The notes beneath the pieces were generated by a model, which saw only the letters and a program-made list of their open reading frames with translations, had not been told where the DNA came from and searched no databases. The position numbers and the translations under genes are program-made. From NCBI GenBank assembly GCA_002686265.1, contig NZBA01000050.1:186001-250000 (forward strand): a stretch of DNA of 64,000 nt, read 5' to 3'. This document shows, one piece after another, positions 35,946 to 47,254 of this stretch; within the stretch, counting starts at the first letter, position 1; each line of letters starts with the position of its first letter. This stretch comes from Planctomycetota bacterium (lineage in GTDB: Bacteria > Planctomycetota > UBA1135 > GCA-002686595).

Positions 35946-36050
35946 CAAGGTGGCCCTTCCCCGTTCAGGGTCGAGGATCCGGAGCCCTTCTCCGGCTGCC
36001 CCGGCCCGTACAACAGTGCTTCATCTCCCCTACCTACCGAGGACGGCCGC

Positions 36051-37619
<1,569 letters not shown>

Positions 37620-37638
37620 TCGTCGGCTGACTTCTACG

Positions 37639-37664
37639 CTGCGCGCCGGCTTGCCGGCGCGCAG
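37639..37664. terminator. Perfect 11-bp hairpin between the two GSDH paralogues
   Basis: CTGCGCGCCGG CTTG CCGGCGCGCAG, starting 20 nt after the stop of the first paralogue. Very stable stem with a tetraloop but no T-run, suggesting separate transcription of the two copies or differential mRNA stability. Confidence 0.6.
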
Positions 37665-37745
37665 CACTCCGCTGGGCTCGCGTGTGCCCCAAGCCGCGCA
37701 ACTCCCCTTCGCCGCTCGCCGCTCGTCACCCACCGCCTCCGCACC

Positions 37746-39328
<1,583 letters not shown>

Positions 39329-39329
<1 letters not shown>

Positions 39330-39351
39330 CGGCCCGTTGGGGAAAGGCCGC
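39329..39351. terminator. Hairpin after the second GSDH gene
   Basis: GCGGCC / GGCCGC arms (39329-39334 and 39346-39351) around an 11-nt loop, beginning at the stop codon; in the short space between convergent genes. Confidence 0.4.
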
Positions 39352-39360
39352 AGCGGCAGA

Positions 39361-39376
39361 GAGGGCGAAGTCGGAG
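39361..39376. repeat. 16-bp repeat GAGGGCGAAGTCGGAG, copy 1
   Basis: Identical to 59946-59961. Both copies lie between convergent genes, shortly before the stop codon of the minus-strand gene. Confidence 0.4.
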
Positions 39377-39398
39377 AAGATCGCCGTTCAGCGGGCTC

Positions 39399-39803
39399 CT
39401 AACGAATCAAGCGCATGCTGAAGGGGTAGCGATAGCGCTCCCCACGACTCGCGGCGACGGCGGCCATGATCGTCAGGACGAGGTCAGCCACCAGCAGCGG
39501 GAAGAGCAGGAAGACGCCCACGACACAGAGCGTCAGCACCAGGCAGACCAAGGTGAGCAGGAAGACCGTGATCTGGAAGTTCAGGGCCTCGAGAGCTTGG
39601 TCGGCAACGAACTCACTCTCCTCCTTCTTGACCAGCCATACCACGAGCGGCCCGACCACCGAGCCGACGACCACAAGGCAGCCAAGGAGGCCAGCGAGGT
39701 GGGCTCCCATGGCCCAGTTGAGCTCCTCCTGGGTCGGTCGCCCGACGTGAGAGGGCGGCTCGAAGGACGGATCGGGTGCAGCCGGCGGGGGAGGGGCGTT
39801 CAT
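39399..39803 (-). CDS. DUF4870-type small membrane protein
   Basis: 134 residues from the ATG at 39803. A Pro-rich N-terminal tail (PPPPAAPDPSFEPP) leads into the DUF4870 pattern: QEELNWAMGAHLAGLLG, membrane segment VVVGSVVGPLVVWLV, the charged KKEESEFVADQALEALNFQI, then two further membrane segments and a C-terminal RYRYPFSMRLIR. Function unknown; family proteins are small inner membrane proteins of many bacteria, often linked to general stress or membrane homeostasis only by inference. Confidence 0.85.
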   Translation of the reverse strand: MNAPPPPAAPDPSFEPPSHVGRPTQEELNWAMGAHLAGLLGCLVVVGSVVGPLVVWLVKKEESEFVADQALEALNFQITVFLLTLVCLVLTLCVVGVFLLFPLLVADLVLTIMAAVAASRGERYRYPFSMRLIR

Positions 39804-40237
39804 TGGGACTCCAAGATGCAGGAGATAGCGCAAGACCGGGGAAGGGGCAGGGGACTTGCCTACGCCGGTGGGTCGATTGTATTCGGCCGATGCGTTGCCG
39901 GACCACAGGCCGCCGCAATCCGCTGGAGCGGTCATGCAGGAGGGCGCTTTGATCTGTCCAGGCCGCCCGGGTCCGACCTGATCCAGCGCGGCCTCGGCGA
40001 TGGTCGCTACGCATTGGCGGCGTCCATCAGGCGCGCCCCCGCCCCGCCAGCTGGATCGCACCGCGGGCGGATCGAGCCGGAGGCGGGAAGGTCCTGTTCT
40101 ACGCGGCGAAGGCCGGCACCTTCGTCATCGACGACGTGCACGAGGTCGAGGCTTCTCGAGGGTGCCGAGCTCGAAGAGACGATTCCCCCCCCTGCGGTGG
40201 CCAGAGGGCCCGTGCGGCCAAAGGCGCAGCTGTACTG
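39804..40237. other. 434-bp stretch without an intact gene
   Basis: Between the DUF4870 start and the nnrE end. The right part contains the frameshifted coding remnant listed separately; the left ~270 bp hold no convincing gene and should contain the DUF4870 promoter. Confidence 0.5.
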
Positions 40238-40241
40238 CTAG
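40082..40241 (+). pseudogene. Frameshifted coding remnant
   Basis: One plus-strand frame reads GKVLFYAAKAGTFVIDDVHE (from about 40085), which looks like genuine protein. At about 40148 it breaks, and the next frame continues LLEGAELEETIPPPAVARGP and ends at TAG 40239-40241, sharing the CTAG with the nnrE stop. Together they resemble the C-terminus of a once-intact protein with one or two frameshifts. I recognise no family. It may also be a sequencing error. Confidence 0.35.
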
Positions 40242-40990
40242 CCGGGTGAGGCTCCGCTGCGAAGAGACTCCTGGCGGACCCGCCGCTCCAGATCGGGGGG
40301 CGTTCCGATCGACAGCACGCGCACCCTCCCGACCCAGTCACGGGCGGCCTCGAAGCCCGCCTTCGGGGCGACGAAGGTCAAGGTCAGGGCGGCCGGCAGG
40401 GTCACCGCCGCCGCCCGGCCCGTGTCGACGTCCAATCCCGATGGGCTGTCGACGGCCACCACGGCGCAACCCTCGCGGCTCGTCCACGCGCCAGCCGCGG
40501 CCATGATCCCCGCCAGGGGCTCGCGCACCTCCCCGCGCGCGCCGGTGCCCAGAAAGGCATCGACGAGCACCTCGACCCCGCCCAGGGAGGGCTCGAGCGC
40601 GCTCCAGGCGGCCGCGTCACCGAGGACGTGGTGGCGCAGCTGCATGGCGCGGGTGACCGCACGGAAGACGGCGGAGTCCGAGGTCGGCTCCTTCCCGCAC
40701 CACGCCTCGCCGATTTCGACCGGCCAGCCCGCGCAAGCGAGGTGGCGGGCGATCACGTAGCCGTCCCCGCCGTTGTTGCCCGCGCCGCACAGGACGAATA
40801 CCCGGGGAGCGGACGCCTTGGTCGCGAGCTCACCAGCCGCCACGGCCTCGCGCAGGGCATCGGCCGCGCCACGCCCGGCGTTCTCCATCAGCACCACCCC
40901 CGGGATCCCCAGCTCGTCGATCGCCAGCCGGTCGAGGCGGCGGACTTGGTCGCGGGAGAGCGTCCCGGGGTGAGCGCCGTCCAACGCCAC
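40238..40990 (-). CDS. nnrE: NAD(P)H-hydrate epimerase (YjeF N-terminal domain)
   Basis: 250 residues, GTG start directly after the stop of the thioredoxin-like gene (no spacing). Repairs damaged NAD(P)H hydrates by epimerising the R form. Family marks: SRDQVRRLDRLAIDELGIP, VLMENAGRGAADALRE, VFVLCGAGNNGGDGYVIARH (the GxGNNGGDG loop), LVDAFLGTGARGEV with the metal/catalytic Asp, and VAVDSPSGLDVDTG. The C-terminal ADP-dependent dehydratase (NnrD) usually fused in bacteria is missing, so a separate nnrD must exist elsewhere if the cycle is complete. Confidence 0.92.
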   Translation of the reverse strand: MALDGAHPGTLSRDQVRRLDRLAIDELGIPGVVLMENAGRGAADALREAVAAGELATKASAPRVFVLCGAGNNGGDGYVIARHLACAGWPVEIGEAWCGKEPTSDSAVFRAVTRAMQLRHHVLGDAAAWSALEPSLGGVEVLVDAFLGTGARGEVREPLAGIMAAAGAWTSREGCAVVAVDSPSGLDVDTGRAAAVTLPAALTLTFVAPKAGFEAARDWVGRVRVLSIGTPPDLERRVRQESLRSGASPG

Positions 40991-41947
40991 CTACAGGGGG
41001 TGTCGCTTCATGAAGGCCTGAGCGCGCTTCCCCGAGGCCGTGTCGGGGAACTTGGAGGCCACTATCTTGTAGGTGCGGGCCGCCTTCTCGTACTCACCGG
41101 TCATGGCGACCGCGTCCGCCTTCTGGATCTTCTTGAACGCCTCGATGGCGTCCTTGGCCTGGGGCAGCTTCTCGATTGCCTTGGCACGCACCTTGGCCGC
41201 CTTGGCCTCGTCCCGTCCGTCGAAGAGCTCCTGCACCTCGCTCAACAGGCCCCAGGCTAGACCGTGGTCGCCGGACTCGACGGCCTCCTCGGCGGCGGCT
41301 CGCTTGTGCTCGAGCAGGCCTTCGAGGGAAGCTCGCGCCTTGGCGAAGCCGGGGTCGTCGGGCGTCTTGCCCAGGCCCTTGAGCGCCTCGTCGAGGGCCT
41401 TGCCGTACTCGCCCTTGCGAATGCGCTTGTTGAGCCCCTTGTAGGCCTTCCCCTCCACCGCGGGGACGAACGCCGCGTCCTCGAGCAGTCCCCGGAGCAG
41501 CGACTCGTCGAGGCCGCCGGGGTGTCCGCTCCAGACCAGTCGGCCGGCAGCGTCGATCACGACGGCGCTGGGATACCCGGACACGCCGTAGAGCATGTCC
41601 ACGCGCGCCTTGGTGCGCGCCACCGGGAAGTGCATCCCGGTCTTATCGACGTGCTTCTCGATCAGGCCCATTCCCTCGTCGGACACGCCGACGACGACCA
41701 GCCCCTCGTCACCCAGCTCCTCGTGGAGCTCATTGAGGTGAGGGATCTGGCTCGTGCAGGGCGCTCACCAGGTGCGCCAGAACTCGATCAACACCACCCT
41801 CCCACGACAGGCGGCGAGGGAGTTGACGTCCGATTGGAGCCATTCGCCCTCGATCTCGGGGGCGATGTCGCCGACCTGGGCAACATCGATCCTGGGAGCG
41901 AGGTGGAGTGCACCGCCGAGCAGCAGCGCTGTCGTGATGGTATTCAT
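40991..41947 (-). CDS. Thioredoxin/TlpA-like protein with in-frame TGA at the first active-site Cys (selenoprotein candidate)
   Basis: Reading the TGA at 41765-41767 as an amino acid gives one continuous 318-residue protein from the ATG at 41947. Residues 1-24 look like a signal peptide; 25-165 are a TlpA/thioredoxin fold: GRVVLIEFWRTW then TGA (codon 61) then APCTSQIPHLNELHEEL, GLVVVGVSDEGMG, and the cis-Pro GVSGYPSAVVIDAAGRLVW. The TGA replaces the nucleophilic Cys of WCxPC, giving U-A-P-C, the position used in known UxxC selenoproteins. Residues ~190-318 are helical and TPR-like (GEYEKAARTYKIVASKFP). Without readthrough the gene would be cut at 60 residues, yet the downstream part shows no other lesion. 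No classical SECIS was found (see findings). Coupled to nnrE. Confidence 0.72.
41721..41744 (-). promoter_or_regulatory. RNA hairpin downstream of the in-frame TGA (possible recoding structure)
   Basis: In the mRNA, AGCUCC ACGA GGAGCU forms a perfect 6-bp stem 35-50 nt after the UGA (plus coordinates about 41715-41730). It sits within a larger imperfect stem in which CCCU and CACC further 5' can pair with AGGG and GGUG. The loop lacks the GG/GGU of typical bacterial SECIS elements and lies slightly further downstream than usual, so this is only a candidate. Confidence 0.25.
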
Positions 41948-42150
41948 GGTCGATTCTCTAGTGTGGCGGCCCTTGCGAGACAGGACCCGTAGGTACGGCA
42001 GGCAAGAGTCTACGCGTGAAACCGAATCCGACAAAGGGAGCGCCCCAGCGGCGTGGCGGAGTCAGGGCACGATCGCCGGGAGCGGACGCTAGCATTGCGC
42101 TCGCTGCCGCGCCCTTACGTATCTCTTGCCACCCAACGCCCCCATCGCCC

Positions 42151-42945
42151 ATGGCCCAGCCTCACACGCCCTTCGCCGCAATCCTCGTCGGCTCCTGCCT
42201 CGCCTGCGGAGGAGGAGAGCCGAGCACCACCGCGCCACCGCCCTCCACGCCGCCTCCCCCCGCGCCGTCCGTGGCCATCGAAGCGCCCGCGGCGGGCGCC
42301 GAGGGCGTCACGGACGACACGCCGGGGTCCGTGGTAGGCGTGGCCCTCTTCCAGGGCCAGGCTCCCCAGCGCCAACCCCTCGCACTCAGCGGCTGTGACC
42401 ACGGGGGCGACGAGCCGCCCCTCGACAACCGCATCATCGTCACCGACGGTCGCGTGCAAAACGTCTTCGTGAGCCTCAAGGGCCCGCGCGGTGGGACCGC
42501 ACCGCCGCCGACCGAACCTGTCGTGCTCGACCAGCGCGGGTGCCTCTACACACCACGCGTCCTCGGCCTGCAGGTCGGACAGGAGCTGCGCGTGCGCAAT
42601 GCGGACCCCCTCAACCACAACGTCCACGTCTACGCGCGACGGAAGACCTTCCCCAACAACACGCAAGCTCCCGGAGCCGACGACTTCGTCTTCGTCTTCG
42701 AGCGCAAGGAGCCCGCCCCGGTCCCCATCGGCTGCGACATCCACCCCTGGATGAAGTCCACCGTGCACGTTACGGATCACCCGTTCTTCGCCGTCACCGA
42801 CGCCGCCGGGGAGTTCAGGATCGACGAGCTGCCCCCCGGAGAGCACACCCTGAGCGCCTGGCACGAGATCTACGGCAAACTGACAGCCGAACTCGACCTG
42901 CCTCCCGGAGGGACCGCCCGCCTGGAGTTCACCTTCTCCAAGTGA
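42151..42945 (+). CDS. Cupredoxin-like lipoprotein with carboxypeptidase-regulatory-like C-terminus
   Basis: 264 residues from the ATG at 42151; lipoprotein signal FAAILVGSCLAC with a Pro/Thr-rich spacer after it. A cupredoxin-type fold is suggested by the ligand pattern: His in NADPLNHNVHVY, then GCDIHPWMKS supplying Cys, His and Met, as in type 1 copper proteins. The ending (FAVTDAAGEFRIDELPPGEH, TLSAWHEIYGKL) is the carboxypeptidase-regulatory beta-sandwich repeat often found in methylamine-utilisation-like proteins. Likely a periplasmic, lipid-anchored electron carrier or copper binder (inference). Divergent from the selenoprotein candidate, with 203 bp between. Confidence 0.78.
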   Translation: MAQPHTPFAAILVGSCLACGGGEPSTTAPPPSTPPPPAPSVAIEAPAAGAEGVTDDTPGSVVGVALFQGQAPQRQPLALSGCDHGGDEPPLDNRIIVTDGRVQNVFVSLKGPRGGTAPPPTEPVVLDQRGCLYTPRVLGLQVGQELRVRNADPLNHNVHVYARRKTFPNNTQAPGADDFVFVFERKEPAPVPIGCDIHPWMKSTVHVTDHPFFAVTDAAGEFRIDELPPGEHTLSAWHEIYGKLTAELDLPPGGTARLEFTFSK

Positions 42946-42967
42946 TGCTCTGCGGGGTCGGGAAGAA

Positions 42968-42988
42968 GCCTCGCCGCCCTGGCGAGGC
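42968..42988. terminator. Perfect 8-bp hairpin after the cupredoxin gene
   Basis: GCCTCGCC GCCCT GGCGAGGC, 22 nt after the stop codon. No T-run. Confidence 0.55.
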
Positions 42989-43004
42989 CTGACGCCCAGC
43001 ACTG

Positions 43005-43033
43005 TTGACTCGCCGCGCCCCATCCCCGATAGT
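43005..43033 (+). promoter_or_regulatory. Promoter for the PuuD-like gene
   Basis: TTGACT (43005-43010) and GATAGT (43028-43033) with 17-nt spacing, 5/6 and 4/6 matches to sigma-70 consensus. The expected start of transcription near 43040 would leave a ~40-nt leader before the ATG at 43082. No Shine-Dalgarno is visible. Confidence 0.45.
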
Positions 43034-43081
43034 CTAGCTTGCGTAAGCGTCACCTACCCATCCGCTCCAGACCGAATCCCG

Positions 43082-43891
43082 ATGAACGACATCCCCTTCC
43101 TCACCGACCACGCCCAGCTCAGCCTGCGCTGGGGCCACGTCATCGCCGGCGTCCTGTGGATCGGCATGCTCTGGTTCTTCAACTGGGTCAACTCCGCCTT
43201 CGCCCCGACCATGGACGGCGAGACCAAACGCAAGGTCGTCCCCGAGCTGATGCCGCGCGCCCTGTTCTGGTTCCGCTGGGGAGCCGCCTACACCTGGGTC
43301 CTCGGGGCGCTACTCCTGTTCGTGATGTACTACATCGGCCCGGTCAAGAACGCCTACGCCCCCACCTCCGCGCTCAGCGGGACCAACCCCACGCCCGCCG
43401 TCTGGGGCCAGGTCTTCGCCGCACTCCTGGTGGGCTTCGTCGTCTACGACCAGCTGTTCAAGGTCGTCGGGAAGATCAACCACTCCGTCGCCGTGCTCCT
43501 CTGGGCCGCGATCGCCGTCGGCTACGGCTGCTACCTCGACAGCACCCTGGGCTTCAGCGGGCGCGCCACGATGGTGCACGTCGCCGCCCTGTTCGGCACC
43601 TCGATGGCCGCCAACGTCTGGATGCGCATCTGGCCCGCCCAGCAGCGCATCATCACCGCCATCAAGAACGGCCAGGCTCCCGACGGCGCCGACGCCGCTC
43701 TGGCGGGCCTGCGCTCGAAGCACAACACCTACATGTCCATGCCGCTGCTGTTGTTCATGGTGGGCGCCGACCAGCCCGCGCTCAACGGAGCCACGTCCCT
43801 GGCAACGGTCTGGATCCCCGCCTCCCTCGTGATCGGCTTCGTGATCACCTGGGCCCTGTACCGCAAGGCTCCGCAGGTCCAGGGGTTCTGA
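43082..43891 (+). CDS. PuuD-like membrane protein (urate oxidase N-terminal domain family)
   Basis: 269 residues with seven to eight membrane segments. The start SLRWGHVIAGVLWIGMLWFF and several conserved positions (WFRWGAAYTWVLG, GRATMVHVAALFGTSMAANV) match the membrane domain of PuuD urate hydroxylases. PuuD carries a C-terminal cytochrome c domain, which is absent here, and no purine-catabolism genes are near. It could be a haem-binding membrane electron carrier rather than a urate enzyme; the histidines in RWGHV and MVHVAAL are possible haem ligands. Has its own promoter and follows a terminator. Confidence 0.75.
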   Translation: MNDIPFLTDHAQLSLRWGHVIAGVLWIGMLWFFNWVNSAFAPTMDGETKRKVVPELMPRALFWFRWGAAYTWVLGALLLFVMYYIGPVKNAYAPTSALSGTNPTPAVWGQVFAALLVGFVVYDQLFKVVGKINHSVAVLLWAAIAVGYGCYLDSTLGFSGRATMVHVAALFGTSMAANVWMRIWPAQQRIITAIKNGQAPDGADAALAGLRSKHNTYMSMPLLLFMVGADQPALNGATSLATVWIPASLVIGFVITWALYRKAPQVQGF

Positions 43892-43937
43892 GCAGCCGGC
43901 CCGGCCGCGGCATCGAAAGTCGGTGCCGCGTGCCCGG

Positions 43938-45710
43938 TCAGACCAGCTCCAAGGTCAGCTGGAGCCGCAGGAAGTCGACCTCGGCGAGCTTGACCGCGAT
44001 CGGGTGACCCTCGGTGAAGGAGCGCACGGCGCGCCCGCGGCGCACCTGCAAGGTCGCCCCCTTGACGGTCCCGCGGTCGCCGATGGCACGCGTGGGCAGA
44101 AAGGCCGACACGTTCTGCTCCACCAGGAGGATCTCCATCCCCGGCGGGCTGACGCGCACGACCCGGCCGTCGAGCCGCTCCCCGATGCGCGGCTCCATGT
44201 ACTGGCAGGTCTTGAGGTCGCCAACCGCCCGCGAGGCCATCTCGGCCACCTCCGAGCGCACGGAGCAGTGGGCGGCGATCTGGTTCAGATCGCCGACGAG
44301 CTCCTCGGTCGAGAGCTCCGCCGCCGCCTCTTCTCCGCGCTCCTCCACGGCCCACAGCCAGCGGTGGACGATCAGGTCGGGGTAGCGGCGGATGGGCGAG
44401 GTGAAGTGCAGGTAGGCCTCCCGCGCCAGGCCGAAGTGGGTCGCCACGTCCTCGTGGTCGCGGACCTCGTAGACGGCGCGCTCGATGAGCCCCATGATGC
44501 GACCGATCAGCGCCTCGGCGTTGGGGCGCCCGCGCGCGGCGCGGATCAGGCGCGCCACGTCACGGCCCGTCAGGCGCTCCTTGTTCGGGACCCGCAGGCC
44601 GTGTTCGGCCAAGAGGCGTGCGACGGCCGCGATCTCCTCGGGGTCCTTCTCGGGGTGTACGCGGTAGATCGTCGGCAGGCCGCGCTCGCGAAACAGGTCC
44701 CCCACCGCCTGGTTGGCGGCCAGGGCCGTCTCCTCGATCAAGGTTTGGGAGAAGTAGCGCGGTGCATCGATGACGCCGCACACCTCGTGCTCGTCGTCGA
44801 AGACGAACTTGCGCTCGACCGACTGCATGCGCAGGGAGCCGCGCGCGTCGCGCAGCTCCTGCTGGCGGCGGGTCCAGGTCGCGAGCAGCCGCAGCTCGGG
44901 CTCGAGGCGCGCGATCGCTCGCGCGTCCTCGGTCTCGTTCCCGTCGAGCAGCTCCTGCACGGCGCGATAGGTGTTGCGCTCGACGCTCTCGATGACGCTC
45001 TTGTGGACCCGCGCAGCGGTGCGTTGGCCCTCGGCGTCGAAGGTCATCACCACCGAGTAGGCCAGGCGCGGGCGGTGCGGCACCAGGGAGCAGAGCCCGT
45101 TCGAGAGGATCTCGGGGAGCATCGGCACGACCTGGTCGGGCAGGTAGACGCTCGTCGCCCGCGCCAGGGCTTCGGCGTCGAGGGCCGTGTCCGGTCGCAC
45201 GTAGTGGGCGACGTCGGCGATGTGCACGCCGAGCTCGAGGGCGCCGTCGTCGAGGGCGCGCACGGAGATCGCGTCGTCGTAGTCCCGCGCGTCCTCGCCG
45301 TCGATGGTGAAGACCGTCTCGCCCCGAAGATCGACGCGGCCCGCGAAGTCCTCCTCCAGCGGGTCGTCGGGGAGGCTCGCGGCCTGGGCGCCCACATCCG
45401 CGGGGAACACGGTGCGCACGCGGAAGCTGGCCAGCAGCTCCATCTCCTCGCTCTCCACCTCGGCGTAGACCGGTGGTCCCGAGTCCATCGGGCCGAAGCC
45501 GTCGGGCCGCGCGTCGATACGCTCGCGCGGGCCATCGTCCGCATCCAGCAGGCGCTGCTCGGCCTCCGCCGACACCGCCGGCGTCTCGCCTGTCTCGAGC
45601 GTCCAGCCCGGGTCCACGCCGCCCTCCTTCTTCGGCTCCTCGCCACCTCCCTCCTGGCGCGCCAGATCCTTGAAACTCGTGAACTTGCGCGGTCGCTCGT
45701 CGGAAGCCAT
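43938..45710 (-). CDS. RNase II/RNase R-family exoribonuclease
   Basis: 590 residues. The RNB catalytic domain is complete: FTIDGEDARDYDDAISV holds the catalytic Asp cluster, followed by LGVHIADVAHYV, LPDQVVPMLPEILSNGLCSL, HFTSPIRRYPDL and the C-terminal S1-like domain (LDGRVVRVSPPGMEILLVEQ). The usual N-terminal cold-shock domains are missing; instead there are ~75 residues of low-complexity acidic sequence. So it is a shorter form than E. coli RNase R (813 aa). Degrades structured or unstructured RNA 3'-5'. Divergent from the symporter gene by 50 bp. Confidence 0.92.
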   Translation of the reverse strand: MASDERPRKFTSFKDLARQEGGGEEPKKEGGVDPGWTLETGETPAVSAEAEQRLLDADDGPRERIDARPDGFGPMDSGPPVYAEVESEEMELLASFRVRTVFPADVGAQAASLPDDPLEEDFAGRVDLRGETVFTIDGEDARDYDDAISVRALDDGALELGVHIADVAHYVRPDTALDAEALARATSVYLPDQVVPMLPEILSNGLCSLVPHRPRLAYSVVMTFDAEGQRTAARVHKSVIESVERNTYRAVQELLDGNETEDARAIARLEPELRLLATWTRRQQELRDARGSLRMQSVERKFVFDDEHEVCGVIDAPRYFSQTLIEETALAANQAVGDLFRERGLPTIYRVHPEKDPEEIAAVARLLAEHGLRVPNKERLTGRDVARLIRAARGRPNAEALIGRIMGLIERAVYEVRDHEDVATHFGLAREAYLHFTSPIRRYPDLIVHRWLWAVEERGEEAAAELSTEELVGDLNQIAAHCSVRSEVAEMASRAVGDLKTCQYMEPRIGERLDGRVVRVSPPGMEILLVEQNVSAFLPTRAIGDRGTVKGATLQVRRGRAVRSFTEGHPIAVKLAEVDFLRLQLTLELV

Positions 45711-45760
45711 CGCCCGAGCATAGCGCTCCGAGCGCCACGGGCCTCTGCTAGACTCCGCGC

Positions 45761-47239
45761 TTGGGCTCCCCCCACGCCGTCGTCCTGATCGCCTACCTGC
45801 TGCTGCTCCTGGCCGTGGGAGCCTGGAAGACGCGCACCGTACGCACCCAGGCGGACTTCAGCCTCGCCGGCCGCGGCCTGGGGACGACGGTCCTCGCCGG
45901 CACCCTCCTCGCCACCTGGATCGGCACCGGGAGCGTCTTCGGCAACGCCCAGAAGGGCTACCAGGACGGTCTCGCCGCCTTCGTCCTGCCGCTCTCCAGC
46001 GCCGTGGGGATCGCGGTTCTGTTCCTCCTCGCCGCGCGCATCCGGCGTCTGGAACACTTCACGATCCAGGACATCCTCGAGCAGCGCTTCGGTGTCCCCG
46101 CGCGCTTGCTCGGCACCCTGGCCCTGCTCGGTGGCTACCTGATCATCGTCTCCTACCAGTACCGCGCAGGCGCCGCGGTCCTGGAGTACCTCTGGCCCGA
46201 CCTGCGCTCCGTGCCAGACCCGGTCAGCGGCGAAGCCCCGACCTCGGCCCTCGCCATCTGCGTCGTCGCCGCCTTCGTCATCCTCTACACGGCCCTGGCC
46301 GGCATGATCTCGGTCGCCTACACCGACGTCGCCAACGGACTGCTGATGGCCCTCGGCCTGGCACTCGCCCTGGTGCTGGTCGTCTCCAGCGCCGGCGGCG
46401 CGTCCGAGCTCTTGGCGGCCCTGCCGCCCGAGGACCGCCGACTCACCGCCTACTCGCCGGCGCGCGTGGTCTCCTACCTGCTGCCCGCGTTCCTCTTGAT
46501 CCTGGGCGACGCCAACATGTACCAGCGCTTCTTCTCCGCGCGCGACGAGCGCACGGCGCGGCACGCGGTGCTGGGGATGTTCGCCGGTGTCCTGCTCCTC
46601 GACTGGATGATCATCGCCCTGGCTGTCGGCTGCGCGGCCCTGGTCGCCCAGGGCGTCGTCGCCCCGCCGGCAAACCCGGCCCACGCCATCGTCCACGTGG
46701 CCTTCGAGGTGCTGCCCGCCGGACTCGGCGCCCTCTTGTGCGCGACCGTCGTGGCGGTCGTCGTCTCGACCGCCGACTCCTACCTGCTGTCGCCCGCGAC
46801 CTCCCTGGTGCGCGACGTCTACCAGCGCTTCCTACGACCCGCCGCGAGCGAGGCCGAGCTGGTGACGGTCGCCCGTGGCGCCGTGGTCCTGCTGGGCCTG
46901 ACCGCGCTGCTCCTCGCCTTCCAAGCCTCGAGCTTCTTCGAGGTCGCGCTCTTCGCCTACACACTCTACGGCGCGGCGATCACCCCGCCCCTGTTGGCGG
47001 CGCTGTTCTGGAAGGGCGCGACGCCCGCGGGAGCCCTGGCCTCGATGGTGACCGGCCTGGTCACCGCCATCTGCTGGGAGGTCCACCTGGGGGACTGGGT
47101 CGTGGAGCGCTCCGGCGACGGCCCACTGGCGGAGGTCCTGGCCCACCTCGACGCCGCCCTACCGGCGGTCTGCGTGAGCGTCGCCGCCCTCGTCCTCGTC
47201 AGCCTCTGCACCAACCCGCGCGCCGCGACCGCAACCTGA
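45761..47239 (+). CDS. Sodium:solute symporter family protein
   Basis: 492 residues from a TTG at 45761; no in-frame ATG precedes the first membrane segment. About 13 membrane segments in the LeuT/SSS arrangement: AYLLLLLAVGAWKTRTV, then DFSLAGRGLGTTVLAGTLLA and TWIGTGSVFGNAQKGY as in the family's first conserved block, and IQDILEQRFGVPARLLG. SSS proteins use Na+ to import sugars, proline, pantothenate or similar. Substrate not predictable. Its 3' end lies 15 nt from the end of argH. Confidence 0.88.
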   Translation: MGSPHAVVLIAYLLLLLAVGAWKTRTVRTQADFSLAGRGLGTTVLAGTLLATWIGTGSVFGNAQKGYQDGLAAFVLPLSSAVGIAVLFLLAARIRRLEHFTIQDILEQRFGVPARLLGTLALLGGYLIIVSYQYRAGAAVLEYLWPDLRSVPDPVSGEAPTSALAICVVAAFVILYTALAGMISVAYTDVANGLLMALGLALALVLVVSSAGGASELLAALPPEDRRLTAYSPARVVSYLLPAFLLILGDANMYQRFFSARDERTARHAVLGMFAGVLLLDWMIIALAVGCAALVAQGVVAPPANPAHAIVHVAFEVLPAGLGALLCATVVAVVVSTADSYLLSPATSLVRDVYQRFLRPAASEAELVTVARGAVVLLGLTALLLAFQASSFFEVALFAYTLYGAAITPPLLAALFWKGATPAGALASMVTGLVTAICWEVHLGDWVVERSGDGPLAEVLAHLDAALPAVCVSVAALVLVSLCTNPRAATAT

Positions 47240-47254
47240 AGGGTCCGGCGGGTC

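Noticed and set aside
45047..46696. 549-codon minus-strand open frame across the RNase/symporter junction
   Set aside because: Composition is low-complexity Gly/Asp/Arg with no domain; it overlaps two recognisable genes on both strands.
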